From Chitinophagaceae bacterium (GTDB taxonomy: Bacteria; Bacteroidota; Bacteroidia; Chitinophagales; Chitinophagaceae): a DNA stretch of 64,000 bases. This document shows, in pieces, positions 36,713-45,564 of this stretch. Positions within the stretch are counted from its first letter, which is position 1. Each line of letters opens with the position of its first letter. The DNA lies in the NCBI GenBank assembly GCA_019638595.1, contig JAHBTJ010000030.1, forward strand, positions 1 through 64,000, given 5' to 3'. The notes below the pieces were generated by a model. That model searched no databases. It was not told the origin of the DNA and saw only the letters and a program-made list of their open reading frames with translations. Made by a program: the position numbers and the translations under genes.

Positions 36713-39313
36713 TTATCCCTGCATTAAATTGGCGATCAGACCTGTCCACCCTGTTTGATGCGAGGCGCCCAAACCCTTTCCGTTATCACCATCAAAATAT
36801 TCATAAAATAAAATGTGCCTGTTAAACAACGGGTCGGTTTGCATTTTACCTGCTTCCCGGTAAATGGGGCGTTTTCCCGTTTCGTCCGGCACAAAAAGGC
36901 TTTTCAACCTTTTTACCAGCTCATCGCTTATTTGCCACAGCGAAAAATAATTTCCCGACCGGGACGGGTATTCGATCTTAAAATCATCGCCATAATACAG
37001 GTGGAAGCTCCGCAAGGATTCGATGATGAGATAGTTTACCGGCATCCATACAGGACCGCGCCAGTTTGAGTTTCCGCCAAAAACAGGTACGGGCGATTCG
37101 CCGCCGGCATATTTCACTTCAAAGCTTTTGCCGTTGAAATGAAAAGCAAACGGCTGGTCGTGGTATACCCTGGAAAGGGAGCGTATACCGTACGGACTTA
37201 AAAACTCCGTTTCATCCAGCATACGATACAATATTCTTTTCATGCGGTGCCCTCTTAGCAGCGATAAAAGATGCTTTTCATCTTTTCCTTTCTCACCCCA
37301 GCGGGAAACCAGTTTGGCCAGATCGGGCCTGTAGTTCAAAAACCAGCGAAGACGTTCTGCAAAAGCCGGCTGCCGTGCCAGCAAAGCTTCATCAATTATT
37401 TCCACTACAAATAACGGAACCAGCCCCACCATTGAGCGCAGCTTCATTTTTTTCCTGCTACCGTCTTGTGAAACAAGAGTATCGTAATAAAACTCGTCTT
37501 CTTCATCCCAAAGTCCTTCATTCTTTTCTCCCATTACCTCCATTGCGCCGGCGATATACATGAAATGTTCAAAGAACTTTGTTGCCATATCCTGGTAAAC
37601 AGGATTTACGTCTGCCAGCTCCAGCGCTATGCGCATCAGGTTTAGCGAATACATTGCCATCCAGCTTGTGCCATCCGATTGTTTTAAAGTTTCTCCATCG
37701 GTCAGGCGCTCATTGCGGTTGAATACACCAATATTATCCATTCCCAGGAAGCCGCCTTCAAATACATTGTTCCCTGTTTCGTCCTCACGGTTCACCCACC
37801 AGGTAAAATTGAGCGTGAGCTTGTGAAAAATGGTTTCAAGAAAAGCGATATCACCCTTTCCGGCGTTCTTATTTTTTTCTGACTGGTATATTTTATAAGC
37901 GGCCCATGCGTGCACGGGAGGATTTACATCTCCCAAAGCCCACTCGTATGCGGGCAACTGGCCGTTAGGATGCATATACCATTCGTGTGTTAATAAAAGC
38001 AGTTGCTTTTTTGCGAATGCCACATCAATGGTGGCAAGCGTAATGCAATGAAAAGCAAGATCCCATGCGGCGTACCACGGATATTCCCATTTGTCGGGCA
38101 TAGAAATGATGTCGGCGTTATTAAGATGCTTCCACTGGAAGTTCCTTCCATGCTTTCGTTCGGGTGGCGGCGGTGGCTGCGCCGGATCGCCATTCAGCCA
38201 TTCCGTTACATCGTAATAATAAAACTGCTTATTCCATAACATACCCGCGAAGGCCTGCCTTTGAATATTTTTCTCCTCTTCATTCAGCTCAGGTTTTTGA
38301 ATGTTCGCATAAAATTGATCAGCTTCTGATTGCCGGTCGTTGAAGATGCTGTCAAAATCACTGAAGGGGGTATCCAGGTCTATATTGCCAAGCCGCAACC
38401 GTATGGTATATTGTTCCCCGGCAGGTATAGCTATATCATAGTTCAATGCTGCTTTTGTTCCCCTCATATCCTTGTTTACCGACTGGCTGCCGTTGACTAT
38501 ATAATCATTGATCCCGTCTTTGTAAAACCTGCGATCGCTTTTATAGTTGTATAGCTTTTCGGTATTGGTTTCATTATCGCAAAACAACAGTTCCGGTATT
38601 TGTTCGTAATATAATTTGTAAGAAGAAAGCAGCGGGTGACAGATCCCGATCGCGTTATTACTTTTTACCTGCAGTTCCGGTTGCTGGTTATCATACCCGA
38701 GGTTCCATGTATTACGGAACCATAATGTTGGTAATATGTTTAAAGCGGCTGTTTTATTGGAGCGGTTGCAAAGGGTTAACCTCACCAGGATGTCCTGCGC
38801 TCCTGCCTTGGCATACTCAATAAAAATGTCAAAGTATTCATTGGTATCAAAAACAGGGGTATCTGTAATTTCAAATTCCGGATGCGCCCGGTTGCGGTTT
38901 TTATTTTCATTTACCAGCAAGTCGTAAGGATAAGCGGATTGAGGATACTTGTATAGCATCTTCATATACGAGTGTGTGGGAGTTGAATCCAGGTAATAAT
39001 ACAACTCCTTTACGTCCTCGCCATGATTACCCTCATAGCCCGATAAGCCAAAAAAGCGTTCCTTGATGATGCTGTCTTTTTTATTCCAGAAAGCCGGTGC
39101 AAAACAAATCAATTGCCGGTCGTCCGATATTCCTCCTATGCCTTCTTCACCCCAGCGCCATGCTTTACTTCTTGCCATTTCATGCGTGGTATACAGCCAG
39201 GGCTCCCCGTTCTTACTGTAATCCTCCCGCACGGTGCCCCATTGCCTGTCAGACAGGTAAGGTCCCCACTTTTTCCATTTCCTATCCTGTAATCGTTCCT
39301 GCTCTTTGTTCAT
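36713..39313 (-). CDS. MGH1-like / GH63-related glycoside hydrolase
   Basis: An 866-residue cytosolic protein without a signal peptide. I start it at ATG 39313 (MNKEQERLQDRKW); the upstream extension begins with TTG. The second half is an (alpha/alpha)6-type barrel with the blocks MPDKWEYPWYAAWDLAFHCI, NGQLPAYEWALGDVNPPVHA and WRGPVWMPVNYLIIESL, as in mannosyl-oligosaccharide glucosidase-like (MGH1/GH63) proteins. The N-terminal half is a beta-sandwich. Bacterial relatives act on glucosides such as glucosylglycerate or trehalose-like compounds, but the substrate here is not predictable. It shares a terminator with acs on the other strand. Confidence 0.82.
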   Translation of the reverse strand: MNKEQERLQDRKWKKWGPYLSDRQWGTVREDYSKNGEPWLYTTHEMARSKAWRWGEEGIGGISDDRQLICFAPAFWNKKDSIIKERFFGLSGYEGNHGEDVKELYYYLDSTPTHSYMKMLYKYPQSAYPYDLLVNENKNRNRAHPEFEITDTPVFDTNEYFDIFIEYAKAGAQDILVRLTLCNRSNKTAALNILPTLWFRNTWNLGYDNQQPELQVKSNNAIGICHPLLSSYKLYYEQIPELLFCDNETNTEKLYNYKSDRRFYKDGINDYIVNGSQSVNKDMRGTKAALNYDIAIPAGEQYTIRLRLGNIDLDTPFSDFDSIFNDRQSEADQFYANIQKPELNEEEKNIQRQAFAGMLWNKQFYYYDVTEWLNGDPAQPPPPPERKHGRNFQWKHLNNADIISMPDKWEYPWYAAWDLAFHCITLATIDVAFAKKQLLLLTHEWYMHPNGQLPAYEWALGDVNPPVHAWAAYKIYQSEKNKNAGKGDIAFLETIFHKLTLNFTWWVNREDETGNNVFEGGFLGMDNIGVFNRNERLTDGETLKQSDGTSWMAMYSLNLMRIALELADVNPVYQDMATKFFEHFMYIAGAMEVMGEKNEGLWDEEDEFYYDTLVSQDGSRKKMKLRSMVGLVPLFVVEIIDEALLARQPAFAERLRWFLNYRPDLAKLVSRWGEKGKDEKHLLSLLRGHRMKRILYRMLDETEFLSPYGIRSLSRVYHDQPFAFHFNGKSFEVKYAGGESPVPVFGGNSNWRGPVWMPVNYLIIESLRSFHLYYGDDFKIEYPSRSGNYFSLWQISDELVKRLKSLFVPDETGKRPIYREAGKMQTDPLFNRHILFYEYFDGDNGKGLGASHQTGWTGLIANLMQG

Positions 39314-39359
39314 TGATAAAGGTTTAAGCAACTTTATGGAAAGCCTGAATATATAAAGT

Positions 39360-39390
39360 AAAAAGCGGACTTGCTGAGGGTCCGCTTTTT
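39360..39390 (-). terminator. Terminator after the OmpA gene
   Basis: An 11-bp stem, AAAAAGCGGAC (39360-39370) with GTCCGCTTTTT (39380-39390), and a 9-nt loop. It lies 24 bases beyond the stop of the minus-strand OmpA gene. Confidence 0.8.
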
Positions 39391-39413
39391 ATTGAACAAT
39401 TTCGTTGAACAAA

Positions 39414-40271
39414 TTATTGCATTAAGCGGTACAGCTCATCAAGATTGGGCGAAAGAATAATTTCTGTTCTGCGATTCAGTGCTCTTCCCTCAGGAGTAGC
39501 ATTGGTATCGCGCGGATCAAAATAGCTGTGCCCCGACGCGATGACCCTGGCCGGGTCTACCTGGTAGTTTTTTGTGAGAATACGCACGATAGATACTGCC
39601 CTTGCCGTGCTTAGCGCCCAGTTGTCTTCAAACGTTCTGCGGATAGGAATACTGTCTGTATGCCCTTCTACCACGATCTTTATTTTAGGATCGTTGTTCA
39701 GCACCTGGGCTATCTTACCCAATGCTTCTTCTCCCTCCTTTCCTACAACGGCGCTGCCTGATTTAAACAATAATTTTTCCTGGAGCGACACATACACTTT
39801 TCCGTCCTTTACAAAAACATCCAGGTCTTCCGCTTTGTATTGCCCTAAAGCGTTATCAATTGATTTACGAAGGTTTTCTACCACGTTTCGTTGCTGATCA
39901 ATTAATTTCTGCAAGGCTTCCAGCCGCTTTTGCTGCTCTTCTACAGTAAGGGCGGAGCTGCTGAGCCTTTCCTGTGTACTGTTTAACTGTTGCTGGGTGT
40001 TGCTTAACTGCTGTTGGGCGCTGCTCAATTCCTGCTCTTTCAGTGATTTTACAGACATAAGATCATTGTACTTTTTCTGGAGATCTTCCACCGACTGCCT
40101 TGTATCGCGCAGGTTATTGCGAACAGAGGCGAGGTCATTTTCAAGGCGCAGGCTGTCTTTTCGTAACTCGATAATGGAATTGGTCGCTTCCACAAATTTT
40201 TTCTTTGAAACACAAGCAACAAAAAGAGAGGAAGAAAAAACAGAGATAAGGACTAATTGGATAAATTTCAT
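39414..40271 (-). CDS. OmpA-family lipoprotein with coiled coil
   Basis: A 285-residue peptidoglycan-associated lipoprotein. The ATG at 40271 gives a lipoprotein signal with Cys20 (LVLISVFSSSLFVAC). An in-frame extension to 40343 overlaps the -7 element and is not used. Residues about 28-140 form a long coiled coil (Ser/Gln/Leu repeats such as LSSAQQQLSNTQQQLNSTQ). The C-terminal OmpA domain has KIKIVVEGHTDSIPIRR, NWALSTARAVSIVRIL and ATPEGRALNRRTEI, which bind diaminopimelate in the cell wall. It probably links the outer membrane to peptidoglycan. It is a single gene with a terminator on each side. Confidence 0.9.
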   Translation of the reverse strand: MKFIQLVLISVFSSSLFVACVSKKKFVEATNSIIELRKDSLRLENDLASVRNNLRDTRQSVEDLQKKYNDLMSVKSLKEQELSSAQQQLSNTQQQLNSTQERLSSSALTVEEQQKRLEALQKLIDQQRNVVENLRKSIDNALGQYKAEDLDVFVKDGKVYVSLQEKLLFKSGSAVVGKEGEEALGKIAQVLNNDPKIKIVVEGHTDSIPIRRTFEDNWALSTARAVSIVRILTKNYQVDPARVIASGHSYFDPRDTNATPEGRALNRRTEIILSPNLDELYRLMQ

Positions 40272-40340
40272 ACTTCGATAGAATTTTGCCTGGCTAAAAC
40301 CAGTGGCCGGCTCTAGCACAGAGGTTATGAACTGGAAATC

Positions 40341-40348
40341 CAAAAATA
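40341..40348 (-). promoter_or_regulatory. -7 promoter element for the OmpA gene
   Basis: CAAAAATA on the plus strand reads TATTTTTG on the minus strand. It lies about 70 nt before the ATG at 40271. No TTG is found at the expected -33 distance. It supports the shorter start for the OmpA lipoprotein. Confidence 0.35.
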
Positions 40349-40400
40349 AAGAAAATTATTGTGGCACGGGGTTAACAGCTATTAACACACAATAAAAAAA

Positions 40401-40420
40401 CCTCCCGTGCAAACGGGAGG
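40401..40420 (-). terminator. Terminator after the sigma/anti-sigma/barrel operon
   Basis: An 8-bp stem, CCTCCCGT (40401-40408) with ACGGGAGG (40413-40420), and a 4-nt loop. On the minus strand it is followed by seven Ts. It lies 37 bases after the stop at 40457. Confidence 0.85.
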
Positions 40421-40456
40421 CAATCAAACAACAGGAAAAACGGTAACTGAAAAATA

Positions 40457-41314
40457 TTACCAACTGCTGAACCGTACACCTACTGTGTAAGGATGCTGGT
40501 CCACGCCATACTGGTGCAAAGGAGTAATGGCGTAAGAGCCATACAGGCGAACGGGCCCCAGTCCTAACTCTCCTACATATGCGAACTTCCATCTTTCCAG
40601 GTTAAAGTCGCTTTTGAACTTTTCTTTTCCGGATGCTTCGCTTTTCTGTTTATTGCGCGCACCGTACAAATAGCCTGCACTAATACCCGCGCTGATGTTC
40701 AGTCCTCCGTTTTTGCGATGGGGAGTAGGATTTATATTCAGCATCAGCGGTACTGTAACGTAGTCGAAGGCAAATTTGTTCCTTTTATAATCAATGCCCA
40801 GTCTTTCAACATAAGGTTCGGGGCCATCAATATACCGGATATCCGATTTGTAATAGTATTTGTACAGCTCAACCCCCAGCCCGTATTTCAGGTTAACAGC
40901 CTGCTTATATAAGCTCGTGCGCTGCATGAACAACCATATATTCAGGTTGAAGGACAGAGGTTTTACATTGAAATCTGTTTTGCCGGCAGGATGCCCGCTT
41001 ACCTGCCCGTGTACAAAATTTTGCGCTTCGGCAGAAGCATAATTTGTGCGGTCATCATGATTGGCAAAGCCAAGATCTACCACAAACCAGTTGGTGGAAA
41101 CTTTATTACGGCGGCGCGGATTATTATTCTGCCGCTTTTTAGGCGTTTCCGTTACATTTTCACTTTTATTTTCTTTTCCGTTCTTAATGATCAGGATGCT
41201 GCCTACCCTTATTGTATCTGATTCTTCCACAGGTACGGAGGTGGTATCTGTTTGTGCTTTCCCCGCAAAACACAGCAATAGTGCGCCCATCAGCAGCAGA
41301 TGTACTTTTTTCAT
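40457..41314 (-). CDS. Outer-membrane beta-barrel protein of a sigma-factor operon
   Basis: A 285-residue protein with an ATG start at 41314 and a signal peptide (LLLMGALLLCFAGKAQ). A basic, Asn-rich linker (RQNNNPRRRNK, about 60-72) precedes a barrel of about eight to ten strands (NLKYGLGVELYKYYY, DYVTVPLMLNINPT, ISAGISAGYLYGARN), ending in VGVRFSSW. It resembles the OMP_b-brl_2 (PorT-like) group. It is the third gene of an operon after the ECF sigma factor and the anti-sigma-like gene (20-base gap), so it may be a target or sensor component of that system. Its ligand is unknown. Confidence 0.8.
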   Translation of the reverse strand: MKKVHLLLMGALLLCFAGKAQTDTTSVPVEESDTIRVGSILIIKNGKENKSENVTETPKKRQNNNPRRRNKVSTNWFVVDLGFANHDDRTNYASAEAQNFVHGQVSGHPAGKTDFNVKPLSFNLNIWLFMQRTSLYKQAVNLKYGLGVELYKYYYKSDIRYIDGPEPYVERLGIDYKRNKFAFDYVTVPLMLNINPTPHRKNGGLNISAGISAGYLYGARNKQKSEASGKEKFKSDFNLERWKFAYVGELGLGPVRLYGSYAITPLHQYGVDQHPYTVGVRFSSW

Positions 41315-41334
41315 TGTTCCTTATTTATAGTGAT

Positions 41335-42447
41335 TTATTTTTTTACGATCTCAAAGCTTGCTATTCTTACAATAGATTCTTTTCCTTCCTTATCATCGGC
41401 ATTTGTTGCCCTGTTTACAAAGCGGGAAGCTTTCCTGAAAAGACCACGGAATGCTCCTTTCGATTTCTTTTCAGTGTTGTCTGTATCTAAAAATGCGAGC
41501 TCATTTTTATGGATGTCCTCCTCCTCTTTACCGTTAAAAGCCGCTTGATCGAGAATTACAGGCTTTACAGTGCCGGGTAATTTATTTTCGGCTTCTACCT
41601 GGTTAATGGCTACAGGCAGCATAGGCTCAGGTATTGTATTTTTAATAGCAGGCTTTGCAATGCTGTTTTCAGTTTCCCGCAAATCATCTTCCATTACAGG
41701 TTTAGCTGCTTCTTCAACAATAGTATTACGATAGGTTTGCTGTTTTTCGTTTACAGCAGGGGTATTTTGTAATGCCGCTGCTGTGTTATTCCGGCTTTCA
41801 GCGGGCTCGTGTTCGTTTTTTTGAACAGCAATTGTATTGACATTTTTAATTGCAGGGACTTCTTTCACTTCGGGAGCGGGATCCGCGGCGCTTATTCCGG
41901 TTGCTTTTACAAAAGGTTCAGATGGCTTTTTTATCCTGCCGGTATTGGTCCATATCAGCGCACCGGTTAAAATAATAGAAGCAGCCGCCACTATTTTTCT
42001 CCAGGGGATGGCTATGCTTACTACAGGTTTTTCGCGGCGGTATAGTACCGTTTTGCCTGTAAAAACAACTTCATTATCCGGCTGCAGCTTAACCCGTAGC
42101 AAAAGATCCAGTTCAGTTTTTTTATCCGGATGGGCCATTATAAAATTTTCGACCCATTCTCTTTCCTGTCCCGTTAATTCATTGTCGGTATACAATAAAA
42201 AATACGACTCATAGTTAGCTGCATTGATAGCGCCGGAAGTTGTTCCGGATCTGAAAAGCATTTCCTTATTGAACAAAAACGGGCTCTTTTCCAAAGGAAG
42301 CCGGGTTTGCAGGAGAGCGCTTAGCTCTTCTTTCAGGCCGGAATGCATTGCTACAAAATCCTCTACTGCTTTCCGGTCTTCGGCATTCAGCTCATTGTCT
42401 GTATACAGCAGAAAAAATTCTTCGTAGTTATGTTTGTTAATTTTCAT
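41335..42447 (-). CDS. Anti-sigma-factor-like single-pass membrane protein with duplicated N-terminal module
   Basis: A 370-residue protein. Residues 7-50 and 78-121 are two copies of one module (NYEEFFLLYTDNELNAEDR and NYESYFLLYTDNELTGQER), each followed by a similar F-x-x-K-x-x-L-[FY]-R element. A single membrane helix lies at about 151-168 (KIVAAASIILTGALIW). The remaining 200 residues are Pro/Glu/Lys-rich and probably unstructured and periplasmic. There is no HxxxCxxC zinc motif, so it is not a classical ZAS anti-sigma factor. Its place 39 bases after an ECF sigma gene argues for a role in sigma control; this is an inference. Confidence 0.8.
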   Translation of the reverse strand: MKINKHNYEEFFLLYTDNELNAEDRKAVEDFVAMHSGLKEELSALLQTRLPLEKSPFLFNKEMLFRSGTTSGAINAANYESYFLLYTDNELTGQEREWVENFIMAHPDKKTELDLLLRVKLQPDNEVVFTGKTVLYRREKPVVSIAIPWRKIVAAASIILTGALIWTNTGRIKKPSEPFVKATGISAADPAPEVKEVPAIKNVNTIAVQKNEHEPAESRNNTAAALQNTPAVNEKQQTYRNTIVEEAAKPVMEDDLRETENSIAKPAIKNTIPEPMLPVAINQVEAENKLPGTVKPVILDQAAFNGKEEEDIHKNELAFLDTDNTEKKSKGAFRGLFRKASRFVNRATNADDKEGKESIVRIASFEIVKK

Positions 42448-42486
42448 GTAGCCGTTTTTTCACTGCCTGTTAAAAGGCCTGTTTAC

Positions 42487-42969
42487 TCAAATTACATTTT
42501 CAATTTTAACCAGGTATTCTTTTAACTGTAATCTTGCCCGGTGCAGGTATACTTTTACCTGGCTGTCGCTCAGTCCGGTTATCTTTCCTATTTCTTCATA
42601 CGAATATCCTTCATAGTCTTTCAGCATTACCAGCGAGCGCTGGGTTTCATTCAGGCGATCCAGCGCTGCTTCTAATATTTTCTTTAAGTTATGTTTAGGA
42701 GCATCTACTATCAACTCTTCCCTGAGTTCTTCTTTCAGAACTACCCGCTTCCCTTTTCTTATCTGATCTATCATTTGGTTATAGGCAACGGTAAAAAGGT
42801 ACGATTTGCTTTTTTCGTAAATAATGTTTTCCCTGTTGCGCCATAATTTTTCAAACGCACACTGTACCACATCGCGCGTGTCTTCTTCGTTCCTGAGATT
42901 CTTCAGTATAAACCTGTAAACATTATCCGCATAGCAGTTAACGCATTCATTATATTCTTTATCAGTCAT
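42487..42969 (-). CDS. ECF-type RNA polymerase sigma-70 factor
   Basis: A 160-residue sigma factor with only regions 2 and 4. Region 2 is visible as VYRFILKNLRNEEDTRDVVQ and FEKLWRNRENIIYEKSKSYL. Region 4 is YEGYSYEEIGKITGLSDSQV followed by KVYLHRARLQLKEYL. The short region between them is typical of ECF factors. It starts at ATG 42969 and heads a minus-strand operon with the anti-sigma-like protein and the outer-membrane barrel. It is divergent from the isopentenyl-diphosphate isomerase gene. Confidence 0.92.
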   Translation of the reverse strand: MTDKEYNECVNCYADNVYRFILKNLRNEEDTRDVVQCAFEKLWRNRENIIYEKSKSYLFTVAYNQMIDQIRKGKRVVLKEELREELIVDAPKHNLKKILEAALDRLNETQRSLVMLKDYEGYSYEEIGKITGLSDSQVKVYLHRARLQLKEYLVKIENVI

Positions 42970-43084
42970 ACAGTCAGTTAAACAGCCCTAAAATTACTCC
43001 CCGGATGTGTGATTTTGTATGTTATACGGTTAAGCGGCCGGAAAGTTACAGCAACGCGAAAAAATGCGTTTATACAGAATTGTA

Positions 43085-43092
43085 TAGGTTTG
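43085..43092 (+). promoter_or_regulatory. -7 promoter element for idi
   Basis: TAGGTTTG matches TAnnTTTG and lies 25 nt before the ATG at 43118. No TTG occurs at the usual -33 position. Confidence 0.4.
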
Positions 43093-43117
43093 CATACAAA
43101 TATCCATATCACTATAT

Positions 43118-43879
43118 ATGACGGATCAGGCTCATGATATTATACTGGTGAATGCGAACGATGAGCAGGTTGGCACCATGGAAAAGATGGAAACTCATCG
43201 TAAGGCATTGCTGCACAGGGCATTTAGTGTTTTTATTTTTAACAGTAAAGGAGAAATGCTTTTGCAGCAGCGGGCTAAAGAAAAGTACCACAGCCCGGGG
43301 TTATGGACCAACAGTTGCTGCAGTCATCCCAAACCCGGAGAAGAAACCATAGCCGGTGCACAGCGAAGGTTGCAGGAGGAACTGGGCTTTTCCGTGCCTT
43401 TGGAAAAAGCGTTCGATTTTATATACAGGGCTGAGTTTGATAACGGGCTTACGGAGAATGAATATGACCATGTTCTCCTGGGCGGATACGAAGGAGTTAT
43501 TACTCCCAATCCCGCCGAGGTGGCAGACTACCATTATAAACCCATGGATGAAATAAAAGCGGACATGGTGAACCATCCTGAAAAATATACAGCCTGGTTT
43601 AAGATCGCTTTTCCCAAACTCGAAGCCTATTTCCGGCAGAAAGACCTGCAAAGAGGCGTCAGCGGGATAGAGCCTGAAGTAAAGATTTTTTTCGGGAAGA
43701 TCATTCATGCAGTTTCCGCCCTGGTATTGTGGGCCATCATCTCTATGTTTTTCGGGCTCTATCTTAATTGGGCGGTTGTGTATGAAACAGTCAACGTGCT
43801 GAATATTATTTTTTATGCCTGGTTTATTATCAGCCTGGGCGGCCTGATTTATTATCTTACCCGGGTATGGAAAAAGTAA
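43118..43879 (+). CDS. idi: Type I isopentenyl-diphosphate isomerase fused to a two-helix membrane domain
   Basis: A 253-residue protein. Residues 1-180 are a type I (Nudix) isomerase that interconverts isopentenyl and dimethylallyl diphosphate in isoprenoid synthesis. Motifs: His27/His33 (THRKALLHRAFS), the catalytic Cys in TNSCCSHP (Cys68 by position, with Cys67 beside it), a Nudix-like GAQRRLQEELG and the acidic ENEYDHV (Glu113, Glu115). Ordinary enzymes end near 180 residues. Here about 70 more follow, with two membrane helices at about 195-217 and 223-245. The extension is in frame with no sign of error and would tether the enzyme to the inner membrane. It is divergent from the ECF sigma operon. 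Confidence 0.9.
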   Translation: MTDQAHDIILVNANDEQVGTMEKMETHRKALLHRAFSVFIFNSKGEMLLQQRAKEKYHSPGLWTNSCCSHPKPGEETIAGAQRRLQEELGFSVPLEKAFDFIYRAEFDNGLTENEYDHVLLGGYEGVITPNPAEVADYHYKPMDEIKADMVNHPEKYTAWFKIAFPKLEAYFRQKDLQRGVSGIEPEVKIFFGKIIHAVSALVLWAIISMFFGLYLNWAVVYETVNVLNIIFYAWFIISLGGLIYYLTRVWKK

Positions 43880-43888
43880 CCGGCAGGG

Positions 43889-44317
43889 CTAACTGCTATG
43901 GTCTGAAATGATCTTCCACTCACCGTTAATTTTTTGGAACAGTAAAGTAAAATATCCCGACAGGTCGCCCACGGCGCGTTTTAAATCGAAGCGGCCGGTT
44001 AAAAAATAATATTCGGGTGAAAGCTTTTTAAGATGCAGTATGGTAAATCGTAGCTGCCCCATTTGTTCCGCGCTGCTGTAACTTTTTTTATAACGCTCCA
44101 GCGTATTGTTATAACCATACACAATGCCTTTGCTTCCAACAAACATTACCGAATCGCTGTTCCAATATCCTTTTACAAAATTATCCAGGTCGCCTTTGTT
44201 CCAGTAACGTACCTGGTCGTCCATAATTTTCAGGATGGATTTTTCATCTGGCGGTTGCGCGTAACCGGAGCTGCATATACCAATAGAAATGAATAATAAT
44301 AAAGCGATCCTTTTCAT
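43889..44317 (-). CDS. Secreted NTF2-like (DUF4440/SnoaL-type) protein
   Basis: A 142-residue protein with a signal peptide (IALLLFISIGICSSGYAQ). The mature part is a cone-shaped NTF2-like fold: KSILKIMDDQVRYWNKGDLDNFV, GYWNSDSVMFVGSKG, and the ending GYFTLLFQKINGEWKIISDHSS, typical of DUF4440-type proteins. Its function is unknown; such domains bind small ligands or act as simple enzymes. It is convergent with idi (9 bases) and lies 59 bases downstream of the GldB gene on the same strand. Confidence 0.85.
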   Translation of the reverse strand: MKRIALLLFISIGICSSGYAQPPDEKSILKIMDDQVRYWNKGDLDNFVKGYWNSDSVMFVGSKGIVYGYNNTLERYKKSYSSAEQMGQLRFTILHLKKLSPEYYFLTGRFDLKRAVGDLSGYFTLLFQKINGEWKIISDHSS

Positions 44318-44376
44318 GCCGGGAATGTTTTATACTGCGAAAGATAAAAACATTCCGTTAATATACAGGCAGATCG

Positions 44377-45417
44377 CTATTTGGGTTTGTATTTTGAATC
44401 CTGCAGGATCTGCCTGGCATTAAGGCTCAATAATGTTTCAGGTGAAGTATCCGGAAACATTTCCATATATTTTTTTACTATTTGCCATCCTGTAAAAAGG
44501 GAAATATTACCGGGAGAACCTTCTCCCAGTTCCTGTGTGTAGGGCCCTTCCTCCACATAGGATTGTATGCGAAGCGGGTCGCTATTGTAAATAAGATCGT
44601 TCTGTATGATAAAGCTCCATATAAAGCCTTCGTTTTTATAGCAGCCCTGCAATTGATCCTGCGTATAGCCGGTTTTAAGAGAGTCGGCGGTAAAAGGTAA
44701 AAACTTATCCAGCAGGTAAAGCCGTTTACCCTTATCAACCATCAGGTCGAGCAGGGTTTTGTCGCCGGGGTTCACAGGAAATACATCGTCTACAATATTT
44801 TTTATGCAGTTTACGGCTATGTACGACGGTTCAAATTTGCGGGAAACATATGTAGGAAAGATAGACTGGGCTGTTTGTCCCTGGTATAGCGACGCGTTTT
44901 TGCCCAGGTGCAGCTGAAGCCCCGCAGCCAGCGCGTCCTGCGTAATTACATCGCCGGTTTTACCCATAGCTGTTTGAAAGATGGCATCCAGGGGGCCGAT
45001 AAACGTAATTAATTTTTCAGGCGCTTCATATTGCGGAAAATAGTACCTGGCAAAGCGGATACCCTGTTTAATCTCTTCCTGCACGGAAGCCATATTTTTA
45101 AATACCTTATCCGCCGTATCCTTTACCACCCTGTAATCGCGGATAAACATTTTAATGGCGGAATCGGCGTTTCCCCCGTTTTCAGTAATAGAAAGACCAA
45201 GGATGTTTTGTACGAAATCCGCCAGGAATAAAGGATATTTCTGATGCAAAGCGGGCAGCGATGCACGTATATTATTGGTATCTATTGAAAAAAAATCCTG
45301 CTCAAAACGTTGTACTTCCAGCTTTACTTCAATACCCGATACATCGGGCACTTTCCTGTTTTGGTTGCAACCTGCTATTACAAAAGCCGATAGTAGAAAA
45401 CAGATCCATTTTTGCAT
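44377..45417 (-). CDS. gldB: GldB-like lipoprotein
   Basis: A 346-residue lipoprotein; the signal ends at Cys17 (FLLSAFVIAGC). I choose the ATG at 45417, because a well-formed promoter at 45457-45486 lies over the longer possible N termini. The body matches the GldB family (VQRFEQDFFSIDTNNIRASL, TFIGPLDAIFQTAMGKTGDV, ETLLSLNARQILQDSKYKPK), which is related to DUF2268 putative zinc proteases. GldB is needed for gliding in flavobacteria, but the gene also occurs in non-gliding relatives, so motility is not implied here. It is probably attached to the inner or outer membrane facing the periplasm. Confidence 0.87.
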   Translation of the reverse strand: MQKWICFLLSAFVIAGCNQNRKVPDVSGIEVKLEVQRFEQDFFSIDTNNIRASLPALHQKYPLFLADFVQNILGLSITENGGNADSAIKMFIRDYRVVKDTADKVFKNMASVQEEIKQGIRFARYYFPQYEAPEKLITFIGPLDAIFQTAMGKTGDVITQDALAAGLQLHLGKNASLYQGQTAQSIFPTYVSRKFEPSYIAVNCIKNIVDDVFPVNPGDKTLLDLMVDKGKRLYLLDKFLPFTADSLKTGYTQDQLQGCYKNEGFIWSFIIQNDLIYNSDPLRIQSYVEEGPYTQELGEGSPGNISLFTGWQIVKKYMEMFPDTSPETLLSLNARQILQDSKYKPK

Positions 45418-45456
45418 AGCCTGTGTAACGTGATATTTATGAAATTGTTGCATTTT

Positions 45457-45486
45457 CAAAACTACCAATGATGCAGGCCTGTACAA
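45457..45486 (-). promoter_or_regulatory. Consensus promoter for the GldB gene
   Basis: On the minus strand: TTG (45486-45484), a 19-nt spacer, then TAGTTTTG (45464-45457), an exact match to TTG-N19-TAnnTTTG. Transcription would start near 45453, giving a leader of about 35 nt before the ATG at 45417. Confidence 0.65.
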
Positions 45487-45511
45487 AATATTTTACAGCA
45501 GCTATACAAGT

Positions 45512-45541
45512 AAGAAGGCAATGAAAAAACATTGCCTTCTT
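45512..45541. terminator. Terminator after the minus-strand 3-keto-sugar operon
   Basis: A 12-bp stem, AAGAAGGCAATG (45512-45523) with CATTGCCTTCTT (45530-45541), and an A6 loop. It lies 24 bases after the stop of the TIM-barrel gene at 45565. The T run is better on the plus strand, so it may act in both directions. Confidence 0.65.
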
Positions 45542-45564
45542 TTGTGTAAAAACCAAATAGTTTG

